Source of the DNA: a virus
Reading direction: 5' to 3' (one strand)
Virus record (IMG/VR): IMGVR_UViG_3300032731_001452
Location: 1-64,000 of that record
DNA length: 64,000 bases
The notes beneath the pieces are model-generated. The model saw only the letters and a program-made list of their open reading frames with translations, was not told the origin of the DNA and did not search any database. Position numbers and translations under genes: made by a program. The stretch's first letter is position 1; every line of letters starts with the position of its first letter. Positions 27,842 to 36,261 of the stretch are shown here, piece after piece.

Positions 27842-28330
27842 ATGGTAATCTTCCCCGACAATCACGATTGCATGTCAAAAAGTACCATTCTTCAATCTCG
27901 CGATTTGGGGGCGCATACCAAAAAAAGACTCCGTATCTGTAAGGTATGCAGTAGGCTATTTTCTACGATTGAAACTTTTAAGGGAATGTCTACAGTTTCA
28001 GATGAACGGACTCAGATTGTAGTAAAAATAGACAAGATAATTCTCACGGTTTGCGAAGCGTGCGAAATAAATAGAAAAGATTTACTCGGAAAAAAACGTA
28101 ACCAACCGTTAGCTTTGATTCGACAGGTAGCTATGTATCTATGTCATGAAAGTGGATACAATTACGCTGAAATCGGCGAAGTATTTGATAGACATTACTC
28201 AACCGTTATAGGTGGGTGCAAAAGCGTCGAAGAAAGAAAAGACAGCAACCAAGCAATTAAACGTTTTTTGTTACTAGTAAAATTCTATCACGATAATGAC
28301 GATGAGCAACAAATTGCTGAAATTGATTAG
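27842..28330 (+). CDS. NrdR-like zinc module joined to a DnaA domain IV
   Basis: 162 aa. Residues 18-48 follow the second half of the NrdR zinc ribbon: QSRDLGAHTKKRLRICKVCS then RLFSTIET, compare NrdR 'DSR...(R)RRreC..C..RFTTyE'. Metal ligands may be C33-x2-C36 and C71-x2-C74. Residues 81-135 match DnaA domain IV, the double-stranded box-binding part: ALIRQVAMYLCHE and FDRHYSTVIGGC, compare DnaA 'aRqiAMYL.re' and 'fGgrdHtTV'. The AAA+ domain of DnaA and the ATP-cone of NrdR are both absent. A small origin-binding protein is likely. It begins 1 nt after the dam stop. Confidence 0.8.
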   Translation: MVIFPDNHDCMSKSTILQSRDLGAHTKKRLRICKVCSRLFSTIETFKGMSTVSDERTQIVVKIDKIILTVCEACEINRKDLLGKKRNQPLALIRQVAMYLCHESGYNYAEIGEVFDRHYSTVIGGCKSVEERKDSNQAIKRFLLLVKFYHDNDDEQQIAEID

Positions 28331-28495
28331 CTATTTTACTAAAAAGTCACCGTCCCGATTAGCCCCTCGAGTCCACGGCGGCTTTACCTCCGATTCTTTC
28401 GACGGCGTCTTCGAGACGTTTCGCCCACCTTTATAAGGCGTTTCTCCAAGATCTTCTGGGCGTTGACCCTTTTTCTTCTTAGCGTTTTCCGCCAT
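28331..28495 (-). CDS. Small basic hypothetical protein
   Basis: 54 aa, starting MAENAKKKKGQRPEDLGETP and ending DGDFLVK. A textbook ribosome site (GGAGGAAACG) precedes the ATG, so I believe it is expressed. It is convergent with the NrdR/DnaA-like gene. Lys/Gly/Pro-rich and probably disordered. No family recognised. Confidence 0.7.
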   Translation of the reverse strand: MAENAKKKKGQRPEDLGETPYKGGRNVSKTPSKESEVKPPWTRGANRDGDFLVK

Positions 28496-28633
28496 CGTTT
28501 CCTCCAGTTGTCCACGTAAATCCTAAGAACTATGTTAGTTACTTCATTTTTATGATGCAACCGAAATCGATCCGACGGTATCTTAGATTAATGGAAATGT
28601 GCAACAACGCACCTAAAATCAAGGAGATTTGAT

Positions 28634-29332
28634 ATGGGAACCCCACGCGAACAAGGTGATCTTCCTGTCGGTATGATCGGCGCGGCCGATGATACGATGT
28701 TTGTTGGTTCGCCGCACCGAAGTCACGGATACATGTACTTCAGCGGCGTCGTCGTCCAGGACGAGTTCGTCACCATCGGCGGTCGCGTCTACCAGTTCAC
28801 CGCAACTGGCGTTGTAACGGTCGCGACTTACGTGGCGGTTGACGTCGCTGCCGGTCTCACCGCTGCCATCGCTAGCGCCGCACTCGTGGCCGCCATCAAT
28901 GGCGACACTTACGCTGGCGTAACGGCCGGTCTGATGACTGGTGACACCGTTTCTCTCGTCGGTGATGACGAAACCAACATGGCTCTCGCCGAGGCGACCA
29001 CCAACGTGGACCTCAGTGCAGCGCTCATGACCAACGGCGCGGTGGATACCCAGAAGGTACTCGCCGAAGATCGTTACACGATGACTACGCAGGATCTCGC
29101 TGTCCTGGCCGTTCCTGGCGAAGTGGTCATCGGGTCCGCTACTTTCGTCGGCACCCCGCACCTGCGCGGTCTGATCATCATGGACATCAACGGCGATCTG
29201 AAGCCCGTCACCGCGACTGATGTCGCCGCCTACTGGGAGCTGGTCAGCGGCCACCTGTATCGACTGGTTGTCACGGACAACAACACGATCTTCGTGCTTG
29301 GCGACACCATCGACTGGATCGGCATCGGTTAA
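28634..29332 (+). CDS. Putative capsid decoration/virion surface protein
   Basis: 232 aa, Ala/Val/Thr/Gly-rich beta protein with no charged clusters. It has a very strong site (AAGGAGATTTGAT), biased GC-ending codons like the capsid gene, and its own strong terminator, all pointing to high expression. It stands alone on the plus strand. Such traits fit a head decoration or other abundant virion protein, but no family is recognised. Confidence 0.7.
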   Translation: MGTPREQGDLPVGMIGAADDTMFVGSPHRSHGYMYFSGVVVQDEFVTIGGRVYQFTATGVVTVATYVAVDVAAGLTAAIASAALVAAINGDTYAGVTAGLMTGDTVSLVGDDETNMALAEATTNVDLSAALMTNGAVDTQKVLAEDRYTMTTQDLAVLAVPGEVVIGSATFVGTPHLRGLIIMDINGDLKPVTATDVAAYWELVSGHLYRLVVTDNNTIFVLGDTIDWIGIG

Positions 29333-29359
29333 CCCCCAAACATCTAACTACAAACGCTC

Positions 29360-29387
29360 ACCGAGCGGCTGGAAACAGCCGCTCGGT
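29360..29387 (+). terminator. Strong intrinsic terminator with GAAA tetraloop
   Basis: Perfect 12-bp stem ACCGAGCGGCTG with its complement around GAAA, followed by a T-rich tract. It closes the 28634-29332 gene. Confidence 0.9.
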
Positions 29388-29415
29388 TAGTCGTGACTTT
29401 TTCTTTTAAAAAATC

Positions 29416-29440
29416 AAAAGTTTGCGGCTTGCAAACTTTT
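29416..29440 (-). terminator. Dispersed hairpin repeat, copy 3
   Basis: Exact copy of the repeat. On the minus strand it begins with the last base of the TGA stop of the 29440-29772 gene, so it sits directly at that gene's end, back to back with the plus-strand terminator at 29360. Confidence 0.75.
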
Positions 29441-29772
29441 CAGGAACTACAAAAATCAGGCGCGTTTGCATCGCAAACGATAGAGAACTTACTCGCAACC
29501 AAAAAAGCGGCTACGGGAAACGTTCGAATATCACCGCTAACATCTACAACGCGCGCGTGGAAGTAATAGATACCCGTTTGATCTAGATCGTCGGTAACGA
29601 TGGTATAGCTCAATTCACCGGGATTTACGACATCAACCGTGGCTGTCCACGTGTACTCCAAACCATCGGGCTTTCGCACGCGGAACTCTGTGACAGTAGC
29701 TCCGGTCAGGTCGATAAGAACGGAAGCGGTGATAACATCGCCAGTGTCGTTCAGGTAAAAAGTATCAGACAT
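29440..29772 (-). CDS. Baseplate/fibre beta-sandwich protein, BppU-like N-terminus
   Basis: 110 aa. The layout (FYLNDTGDVITASVLIDLTG, EFRVRKPDG, then QTGIYYFHARVVD) matches the small immunoglobulin-like 'linear gradient' domain at the start of phage BppU-type baseplate proteins. Last gene of the fibre operon. Confidence 0.6.
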   Translation of the reverse strand: MSDTFYLNDTGDVITASVLIDLTGATVTEFRVRKPDGLEYTWTATVDVVNPGELSYTIVTDDLDQTGIYYFHARVVDVSGDIRTFPVAAFLVASKFSIVCDANAPDFCSS

Positions 29773-29815
29773 AAGTTACCGCCAGAATTACTCTACGTGA
29801 TGTTCCCGTACATCA

Positions 29816-30205
29816 TCATTTGGTTGAATTCGCCAATGGTACAGCAGCGATCACCAATGCCGACGCCTTGCGCTTCTTGACCTTGCCCTTGTCGTCGAGG
29901 TACAGCACCTCTTGATCGGGCGGTGTGATGCCTTGCTTCGCCAGCGCGTCCCCTGCCAGCGTCGTGATCATCGCCTGCACCTGCTCGCGATACACCTCGG
30001 GCGGTCCTGTGACCTCCGGGTCAAGCGTGGCGTACTCGTCTTCCTGTTCGGCATCGGGCTCCATCAGTGCGCCAGCCTTGGTGATAGGGATTACCAGGTT
30101 CCCGGCTGGGTTGTAGAGGCCGCCATCGCCCGCTGTGTAGTCGTCGGGCACGATGTAGTCGATGTCTTTGGATGTGTCGTCAATCCACCATCTGTGTTTC
30201 TTCAT
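29816..30205 (-). CDS. Hypothetical protein of the fibre cluster
   Basis: 129 aa. Opens with aromatic MKKHRWWIDDTSKDIDYIVP, then an acidic middle and a Lys-rich end. Site AGGAGGAGACC precedes the ATG. It lies between two adhesion genes. No family recognised. Confidence 0.65.
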   Translation of the reverse strand: MKKHRWWIDDTSKDIDYIVPDDYTAGDGGLYNPAGNLVIPITKAGALMEPDAEQEDEYATLDPEVTGPPEVYREQVQAMITTLAGDALAKQGITPPDQEVLYLDDKGKVKKRKASALVIAAVPLANSTK

Positions 30206-30214
30206 GGTCTCCTC

Positions 30215-31189
30215 CTATTCGTAGACCGGCGCGTAGACACCACCGACCCCGAAAGCACTGAAGTGTCCAGAGGACGCGAATTTCAACGACTGGGCATAGG
30301 CCATGCTTGCATGTGGCGTGTCGGCAAGGTCCGCGTATGCAACGATATATGTATCAACCGCCACATCGTGATAGATATATTTACCGGTCGCGTCTGGAAC
30401 CGTGCCCGTGCTGATAGTGGCGTAAACCGTATCATGGAACTTGAGCGAGATGGTCCAATAGTCCGTCCCGTTATTTGTGCCCCATGCGTATGTGGTCGCC
30501 TTGAAGGTCCTCGCGATAAACCCAGCGGACCCATCGGGTAGGGCAATGTTTAGCTGTGTCAACGCCGTTCCGTCGATGTTGAACGGCGCGTCAAATGGTC
30601 CGGATGTTCCAATGTTCAGATCCTGCCCGACCCAATAGTCGGTACCGCCCACCGTTTCCATGTGCACAGTGACATTTTCCGTGCCGTACCAGAGTTCGTC
30701 GCCCTCAGCCACCGCGCAAAGGCTACCGTCTGCCGGGGCGTAGGTGGCTATCGCGTCGCCGCTGGCCAGGTAGATCGTGCGGCCGATACGCCAGGGGCCG
30801 GCCGTCGTGCCGGATAGCGTGACGTCGGGGTCAACTTCGAAGATCGCGCCCGCCGTCGCAGTCAGGCAAGCGGTAGCGCTCACCGTCATGCAGCCCGTCA
30901 AGCGTGCGATCTCTCCAGTCCCCGGACTCGCCACCGTGAACACGGGTCCAGCGCCAGTGCCGATCACCGGGTTGCCGATTCCATGAATAACACCGCCGTC
31001 AGGAACAGCGCCGGGGTTCTCGGCGTACGTGCCGCCGAACACCAGCACGGTCATCTGGCCCACACCCATCGCGGCAATAGCCTCTGTTACGGTGGCGAAC
31101 ATCGCCCCACCATTGGCAGAAACAGTGATCGCATTTGCCGGGACCGACCAGGGATTTGTCTGCTGACTTGAACGAGTAACACCCATCAC
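30215..31189 (-). CDS. Tail fibre/spike-like beta-helix protein
   Basis: 324 aa. Residues 20-130 have the start of a pectate-lyase-type beta helix (AMFATVTEAIAAM, MTVLVFGGTYAENPG, VIHGIGNPVI), and the remainder is a beta-rich receptor-binding type domain. Overlaps the LamG gene upstream by 4 nt. Probable host-surface adhesin. Confidence 0.7.
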   Translation of the reverse strand: MMGVTRSSQQTNPWSVPANAITVSANGGAMFATVTEAIAAMGVGQMTVLVFGGTYAENPGAVPDGGVIHGIGNPVIGTGAGPVFTVASPGTGEIARLTGCMTVSATACLTATAGAIFEVDPDVTLSGTTAGPWRIGRTIYLASGDAIATYAPADGSLCAVAEGDELWYGTENVTVHMETVGGTDYWVGQDLNIGTSGPFDAPFNIDGTALTQLNIALPDGSAGFIARTFKATTYAWGTNNGTDYWTISLKFHDTVYATISTGTVPDATGKYIYHDVAVDTYIVAYADLADTPHASMAYAQSLKFASSGHFSAFGVGGVYAPVYE

Positions 31190-33147
31190 ACGGCTCCAAT
31201 TTTCTTGACGATTGAATGGTTACCCTGGACGTCAGCGAAGGCCACCTTATCACCTGCGTCCATCTCCAGGCAGATGTAGCGCGAGGTCACAGTGGTGAGA
31301 TCAAGCGACGACCCGACGCCGCCGTCATTGATGACCCACATATCGAACATGCCAGAAACGTGTCGGTCCAGGTGGAGCAAGTACCAGTCTTCTGCGGGCG
31401 TCAACCCGATGAAATGGCCCAGCTCCGTTAGGCCACCGCCCACGCTCTCGTAGAGGTAGATCCCGTCATCGGTGTTCATGTACCGGAAGCCGTACCCGTC
31501 CTGCGTGCCAGCCTCCAGCCCGCCGATGGTGTCCGCGATGAACACCAGGTCCATGTCGTTGGCGGTGTCATCCTTCCGGACCCATATCTCCCAGGTACCG
31601 AATGCAGCTTCCTCGGTGCCCATGAACGCCAGCATGTCGACGTAGACCACGCCCGCGGTCACGCACTCGATGACCTTGCACAGCTGCCCCTCGATGGTGT
31701 CGGTGGTGATCTTGTGGGTGCCGGTGGAAACCGTGAACGGACCCAACCTTGCGCCAGCGCCGACTGACGCAGGGATCGTGACGGGCGTACCCCAATCGGT
31801 CTTGAACTGGACGGCATTGGCACCTGCCTCGTACTTGGCCAGGATTTCATCGGCGGTCAGCTTGCGCTGGTGCATCTGGATCTGGGAGATGTCCCCGTCC
31901 AGTTCATTGAAGACAACACCTGAAGCCTCTTCTCCGATCCAGACGGGGGCGGCTGAACTGAAAATTCCCCCCGTGGTGGTGGTGAAGGTGTCAGTCTCCG
32001 TGAACTGCCCATCCACGTAGAAGGACACGCTGTCTGCGGATTTGTCGTACACCGCTACGACGTGGTGCAAAACACCGTCGTTGATCAAGACGCCAGACTG
32101 GTCCGTTTCTGACTCGAAGTTTGCACCCGTCGAGGAGACCCCCAGCCCGAGTCGCCCAACGGCGAAACCGAAGGACCAGGAGCGCGCAGCACCACCCGCG
32201 TACCACTTTCCGATGATGGTCCCGCTTGCGTCAGTTGTCCGGACCCACGCTTCCCACGTCGCATCGTCCGGCACATTCATGCCGGTACCACAGAGCACGT
32301 AGCCCGCGTTCCCCACGACGTGCATGTAGTCCCCGAGCAAGTCTCTGCCGTGGTAGACGCTGCCCTCGATGGTGCCGTCGTTCCCGTTGGGGGAGGCGTC
32401 GATGAGGCGATTACCCTGGGGCCGCATGTCGTAGGCCGCTTCCAGGTCCGTTTGGTTGCCGTCGATGCTCATGATGGGCTGGATACGGGCTGTGGGCTTG
32501 GTGGGCCAGCGTTGGTCACGGGTCTCACCCATCAGGGTGTTGATCTCGGTGATGTCCAGCTCGCGGCTGACGACCTGGCAATCTCGAACTGAGCCAAATA
32601 GTCCTAGGGTGCCCGCTCCCGTACGGGATCCAACAGCGAACTCGCCCGCGAAGCTATCCCAGAAATCAGATGTGGCTGTACCGCTTCCAACGAGCACGCC
32701 GTCCAAGTAGAGCTTCTGTTCCTTGTCTGCTGCAATCACGGCAGCAACGTGGTGCCACACATTTTTATCAAATGCCGTAGTGTAGATCACAGCACTACCA
32801 GCGTCGATGTCATCGAAGATGTTGATGTTTCCACCGGACGAGATAAGCAAGCCCCAGCTATCATTAGCGTCAAACCACCTGTTAAAAACCCACTGATTGA
32901 CCCCGATGGCGTCACATTTGAACCAGCTGCACACCGTTACGGCTTGAAGGGTATTGAGCCCCGCGCCACAGTCCACCGTCTTGGTAGTACCGTTGTTGAA
33001 ATCGAGTCCGTTCCGGCCAACGAATACCGGGTCATTTACCGGCGTCCCATCGTTCCCATTCCCGCTCAGGTCGTCGGAATGACCGGATTTGTAGTCATAC
33101 CACGCCGCCAGCACGCCTTCTTCGATCAATTCTTGGAGGATGCTCAT
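31186..33147 (-). CDS. Adhesin with two LamG (concanavalin-like) domains
   Basis: 653 aa. LamG domain 1 (about 15-205) shows LSGNGNDGTPVNDPVFVG, VTVCSWFK, WHHVAAVI and KLYLDGVLVGSG; domain 2 (about 240-440) repeats them as ASPNGNDGTIEGSVYHG, TWEAWVRTTD, LHHVVAVYD and SFYVDGQFTE. The C-terminal 200 residues are another beta domain. LamG folds bind glycans, so this is likely a receptor-binding virion protein. Its ATG overlaps the stop of a short LamG fragment upstream. Confidence 0.85.
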   Translation of the reverse strand: MSILQELIEEGVLAAWYDYKSGHSDDLSGNGNDGTPVNDPVFVGRNGLDFNNGTTKTVDCGAGLNTLQAVTVCSWFKCDAIGVNQWVFNRWFDANDSWGLLISSGGNINIFDDIDAGSAVIYTTAFDKNVWHHVAAVIAADKEQKLYLDGVLVGSGTATSDFWDSFAGEFAVGSRTGAGTLGLFGSVRDCQVVSRELDITEINTLMGETRDQRWPTKPTARIQPIMSIDGNQTDLEAAYDMRPQGNRLIDASPNGNDGTIEGSVYHGRDLLGDYMHVVGNAGYVLCGTGMNVPDDATWEAWVRTTDASGTIIGKWYAGGAARSWSFGFAVGRLGLGVSSTGANFESETDQSGVLINDGVLHHVVAVYDKSADSVSFYVDGQFTETDTFTTTTGGIFSSAAPVWIGEEASGVVFNELDGDISQIQMHQRKLTADEILAKYEAGANAVQFKTDWGTPVTIPASVGAGARLGPFTVSTGTHKITTDTIEGQLCKVIECVTAGVVYVDMLAFMGTEEAAFGTWEIWVRKDDTANDMDLVFIADTIGGLEAGTQDGYGFRYMNTDDGIYLYESVGGGLTELGHFIGLTPAEDWYLLHLDRHVSGMFDMWVINDGGVGSSLDLTTVTSRYICLEMDAGDKVAFADVQGNHSIVKKIGAV

Positions 33148-33317
33148 GGCTTGTTTATCCCCCGTCGCTCGGTTTCGTAGATGTCAGCTATCTGAAGTGG
33201 TGTGAGTGCCTGTGCCCACAGCTTCACCTTGGCGATGTCACCCAGGAATGGACGACCGGGGAAGGTATCCGACCCGATGGTGATTGGATCGGCCGGAAGG
33301 GTGGACTGCACGCTCAC
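33144..33317 (-). CDS. LamG-end fragment encoded as a separate 57-aa gene
   Basis: Starts at GTG 33317, overlapping the upstream stop (GTGA), and ends in ATGA with the LamG gene. FPGRPFLGDIAKVKLWAQAL matches the last strand and following helix of a LamG domain ('f.G.ia.v.iw.ralt..ei'). Alone it cannot fold as LamG. It is either a remnant of a third domain or a separately made piece that completes a fold in trans. Confidence 0.6.
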   Translation of the reverse strand: MSVQSTLPADPITIGSDTFPGRPFLGDIAKVKLWAQALTPLQIADIYETERRGINKP

Positions 33318-33607
33318 TTGATGACCTCCACGACCTCGACGGGTTCATCCTCGATGGGGGTCAGTTCTGAGATGCGGGCACGCATGGCCTGGTGGATCAG
33401 CTTCACGTCGCTCACAGGGATGCCCACGGCCTGGGCAATCTTGAGGTACCCTTTGCTGGCCTCCACGTCCACCAGCAGCGGGATGGCCGCTTCGATGTCA
33501 GCCTTCTTCAGGTCCGGCTTGGGTGCGGTAGCAGGCTTGGCCGGTTTCGTCAGGTCTTCAAGAGCCTTCTTGTCCACCTCGGTCTTGATCAAATCTTGGT
33601 CTGCCAT
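33314..33607 (-). CDS. Hypothetical protein of the fibre cluster
   Basis: 97 aa with a Lys/Pro/Ala linker (KPAKPATAPKPDLKKADIEA) and a helical C-terminal half. Strong site before the ATG (AGGAGGACGAC). No family recognised. Confidence 0.65.
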   Translation of the reverse strand: MADQDLIKTEVDKKALEDLTKPAKPATAPKPDLKKADIEAAIPLLVDVEASKGYLKIAQAVGIPVSDVKLIHQAMRARISELTPIEDEPVEVVEVIK

Positions 33608-33616
33608 GTCGTCCTC

Positions 33617-34141
33617 CTACCACATCTTCTTGATATGCGCGGTCATCAGCGAATCACCAGCGCCAGCTGCTGTCACGTACACCAGTCGCACGTACTTGAA
33701 GGCCACAGGGGTGTCGATGACCCACAGCTCGTCCGTGTCGGTGTAGGACAACGCTCCGGTAAACGCCAGCGTGATGTCCTCGTAGTCGCACGACCCCGGT
33801 GCGGTCCCGTCGTCCTGAACCGTGGCCTCCAACGTCATGGTGATGGAGTCGGTGTTGATCGTGGGCAGCAGCTGCATACAAAGGTAACGCCACCCGTCCA
33901 TGTCCACGTACTCGTAGAACGTGGTGGCTGCTGCCAGGGCAGCGGTGTCCAGCGTCTTGCTGGAGTAATGGGCCGAGAGGGGGTCCACTTCTCCGATGCG
34001 AATGAATTTCCCCGCGGCGTCTTCATACGCGGAGCGCCAGCGCCCATACAGGTCCATCAAGGCTCTTACGCGAACACCGTCCGCAACCGCCGCTGGGAGG
34101 TTCGCCTTAGCGAGTCCACGTAATACATTGCTCATCGCCAT
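33617..34141 (-). CDS. Virion beta protein of the fibre cluster
   Basis: 174 aa. A helical N-terminus (NVLRGLAKANLPAAVADGVR) is followed by a jelly-roll-like beta region. The gene is packed between fibre genes with 9-nt gaps. Structural role inferred from context. Confidence 0.65.
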   Translation of the reverse strand: MAMSNVLRGLAKANLPAAVADGVRVRALMDLYGRWRSAYEDAAGKFIRIGEVDPLSAHYSSKTLDTAALAAATTFYEYVDMDGWRYLCMQLLPTINTDSITMTLEATVQDDGTAPGSCDYEDITLAFTGALSYTDTDELWVIDTPVAFKYVRLVYVTAAGAGDSLMTAHIKKMW

Positions 34142-34150
34142 GTCAGTCTC

Positions 34151-35635
34151 CTACAGCACGAACCAGTTAACGCCGTCATGATAAAATCCAAATTCTTCAC
34201 CATCACCCTCGATGGGCCAACTTGCGTCCTCGTCGATGGTCTGCCCGGACTCAGCGGTCACCGTGACGGCGAACACGCTGGCGTTCGCGCCCTCATCCTT
34301 CATCCGAACCAGCTTCCCTGGGATGGCTAGTAAGGCATCCATCAGCCGGACAGCACAGACACCTGTTGCGGTGCGCGTAATAGCCAAGAAGCTATCGCCG
34401 GTCGTGGTGTCATAGGTAGCCACGTTAACCACGGTACGCTTGAGATTTCCGGCACCGCCCGAGAACACGTAGTACGATACGCCGTCCGTAAGTAACAGTA
34501 TCGAGTCGCCTGGAGCATTCAGATCTGTTTGGTTGGCCGGCGCCGCTACACCATCCACATACAAGCTGTTTCCGTTGCCGTCGATGGTTACAGCGTTGGT
34601 CGCCAGCGCCCCCATGGCGATAACTGGACGCCAAAAGGTGTCTAGCAAATCCGTGGGGGTGGCCGGTAAGTCGATCTGAAATGCACCACCGGCACTGTTG
34701 GCGATGAAGGTTTTTCCTCCATCCATGTGATCCAAGGTGTGGGCACCCACCAGTACTTCATACCGCGGCGACGCAGCCCACGCTGTTGGACCAACCGTAC
34801 GCTCTTCTCCAGTGTCCCTTGCAATAACAACGGCCCCGAGCGGGTAGTCTGAATAAACCGCGCCCGTGAACGTAGCAATCCGGAACACCTGAGTCAGAAT
34901 CTCGACGTCCGAATCGGTGTCCGTCACGAACGATTCGTACGGAATAGCAGCCAAGTACCAGTGGCGGCGCATTCTGAAGTAGCACGTGGTTGCCGCGCCC
35001 ATTGTATACAGCGCCAGCGTAGCCGGCGCCGCCTTGGTACGATACACAAAGCTAATCTGAAGGTTCTCTGTTGGATTGGCGGCAACAGCATCGCCATCTA
35101 CGACGGCAGCGAGGCTCTGAACGAGGCCGAAGACCTCCTCGCCGTCATCGGTCTCGATATGGTCTCCGGTCGCCGCGTCAATCAGCTCAGCTACATTGAC
35201 GAGGGCGCCGCTTATTGCGGCCTGGGGCGTCACGCTCGGAACGGCTGTGCCGGCAACGGCAAAACCAGGATCTGTGACGGATACGTAACCGCCGATGTCT
35301 GTACTGACTTCAGCACCAAGCGACATTGTACCGGCGCCACCAGATAGAGCTGTGTCAGGGATAACGATACCTTGGACCGCACCACCCGTGGTGAATTGCA
35401 TGGTAACCGGATCGAAGGCTCCCCAAACAGCAACGGTAGGCGCACCCGCGAACGCACCTACGTACGTTATCCAGCTGAGCGGACCTCGAGTACGCATCTC
35501 GCCGGTATCGTCTGCTACGACGACGGCGCCGAGTTGGTACGAGGTGTATACCTCGCCAGCGAACGTGGCGATATGAATCGGATCGGGGTACGGGTGCCCA
35601 TTCACCCACATTGCTGGGTATCGGCGACCAGTCAT
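34151..35635 (-). CDS. Fibre protein with a duplicated module
   Basis: 494 aa. A module is repeated: IATFAGEVYTSYQLGAVVVA followed by DDTGEMRTRGPLSW near residue 22, and IATFTGAVYSDYPLGAVVIA followed by RDTGEERTVGPTAW near residue 250. The rest is beta-rich with long Ala/Thr/Gly strands. A trimeric or shaft-type fibre protein is likely. Confidence 0.7.
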   Translation of the reverse strand: MTGRRYPAMWVNGHPYPDPIHIATFAGEVYTSYQLGAVVVADDTGEMRTRGPLSWITYVGAFAGAPTVAVWGAFDPVTMQFTTGGAVQGIVIPDTALSGGAGTMSLGAEVSTDIGGYVSVTDPGFAVAGTAVPSVTPQAAISGALVNVAELIDAATGDHIETDDGEEVFGLVQSLAAVVDGDAVAANPTENLQISFVYRTKAAPATLALYTMGAATTCYFRMRRHWYLAAIPYESFVTDTDSDVEILTQVFRIATFTGAVYSDYPLGAVVIARDTGEERTVGPTAWAASPRYEVLVGAHTLDHMDGGKTFIANSAGGAFQIDLPATPTDLLDTFWRPVIAMGALATNAVTIDGNGNSLYVDGVAAPANQTDLNAPGDSILLLTDGVSYYVFSGGAGNLKRTVVNVATYDTTTGDSFLAITRTATGVCAVRLMDALLAIPGKLVRMKDEGANASVFAVTVTAESGQTIDEDASWPIEGDGEEFGFYHDGVNWFVL

Positions 35636-35636
35636 G

Positions 35637-36062
35637 TTAACGAATCCTCGTATGGTTGGCGCGGATTGCGGTTACCTTCGCGGTGATAACGTCTGTCGGG
35701 GCTCCCGTGGTGATGATTTGGATGTCTCCGTTAGCACGGATTGGCATCGGTCCTTCAAGGATGACTGAGGTAACGCCAGCCCCGAAGTTAGCCCACTCAA
35801 CGGTCAATCCGTCTTCAATGATATTTACGGTGCAAGTCGTTTGATCGCCGGGTAGGACAATCGTTATGCGCCGAATGTCCAAATCCCACCTTGCATGAAG
35901 ATGGAATAGACCAGCGACGCCCGCGACTGCTTCCGCGTACCGAACGCCGTTTGTCTCAGGCGTTGGCTCAACGGCCGGAAGTGTACCGGCCATGTTCTGG
36001 CCAGCGGCTGCGCTCTGGATAACGGTAAACGGGCGATCGAACGAGTACTGATAACGCGCCAC
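35637..36062 (-). CDS. Virion beta protein at the head of a fibre operon
   Basis: 141 aa from GTG 36062, with the site GGGAGAAGGC just before it. The stretch FHLHARWDLDIRRITIVLPG followed by TTCTVNIIEDGLTV suggests a small beta sandwich. First gene of the fibre operon running left from 36.1 kb. Confidence 0.7.
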   Translation of the reverse strand: MARYQYSFDRPFTVIQSAAAGQNMAGTLPAVEPTPETNGVRYAEAVAGVAGLFHLHARWDLDIRRITIVLPGDQTTCTVNIIEDGLTVEWANFGAGVTSVILEGPMPIRANGDIQIITTGAPTDVITAKVTAIRANHTRIR

Positions 36063-36261
36063 GCCTTCTCCCTACCGGGGTCAAAACCCCACGTTTCTCG
36101 TGCTCTGCATCAAAAAGATGCCCTAGGGACGGAATCGTCGCTAAAAACACGCTCAGAATACAACGAAAACGCGACTAGCAAGAAGCGAAAGCGCTATTAT
36201 CCATACGTAGAAGTGAAATCACGTTAACAACTTCAACCAAGAAAGAATTGTCTACAGTCAC
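36063..36261. promoter_or_regulatory. Divergent control region between fibre operon and sulfotransferase
   Basis: Contains two small hairpins (GGGGT/ACCCC around 36077-36090, GCATC/GATGC at 36108-36122) and a plus-strand -10 element GCTATTAT at 36193-36200 within the 13-mer AAGCGCTATTATC, shared with 24821-24833. Confidence 0.5.

Noticed and set aside
28619-29254. 211-codon minus frame opposite the surface protein gene
   Set aside because: The plus-strand gene has a strong ribosome site and terminator; the minus frame has neither.
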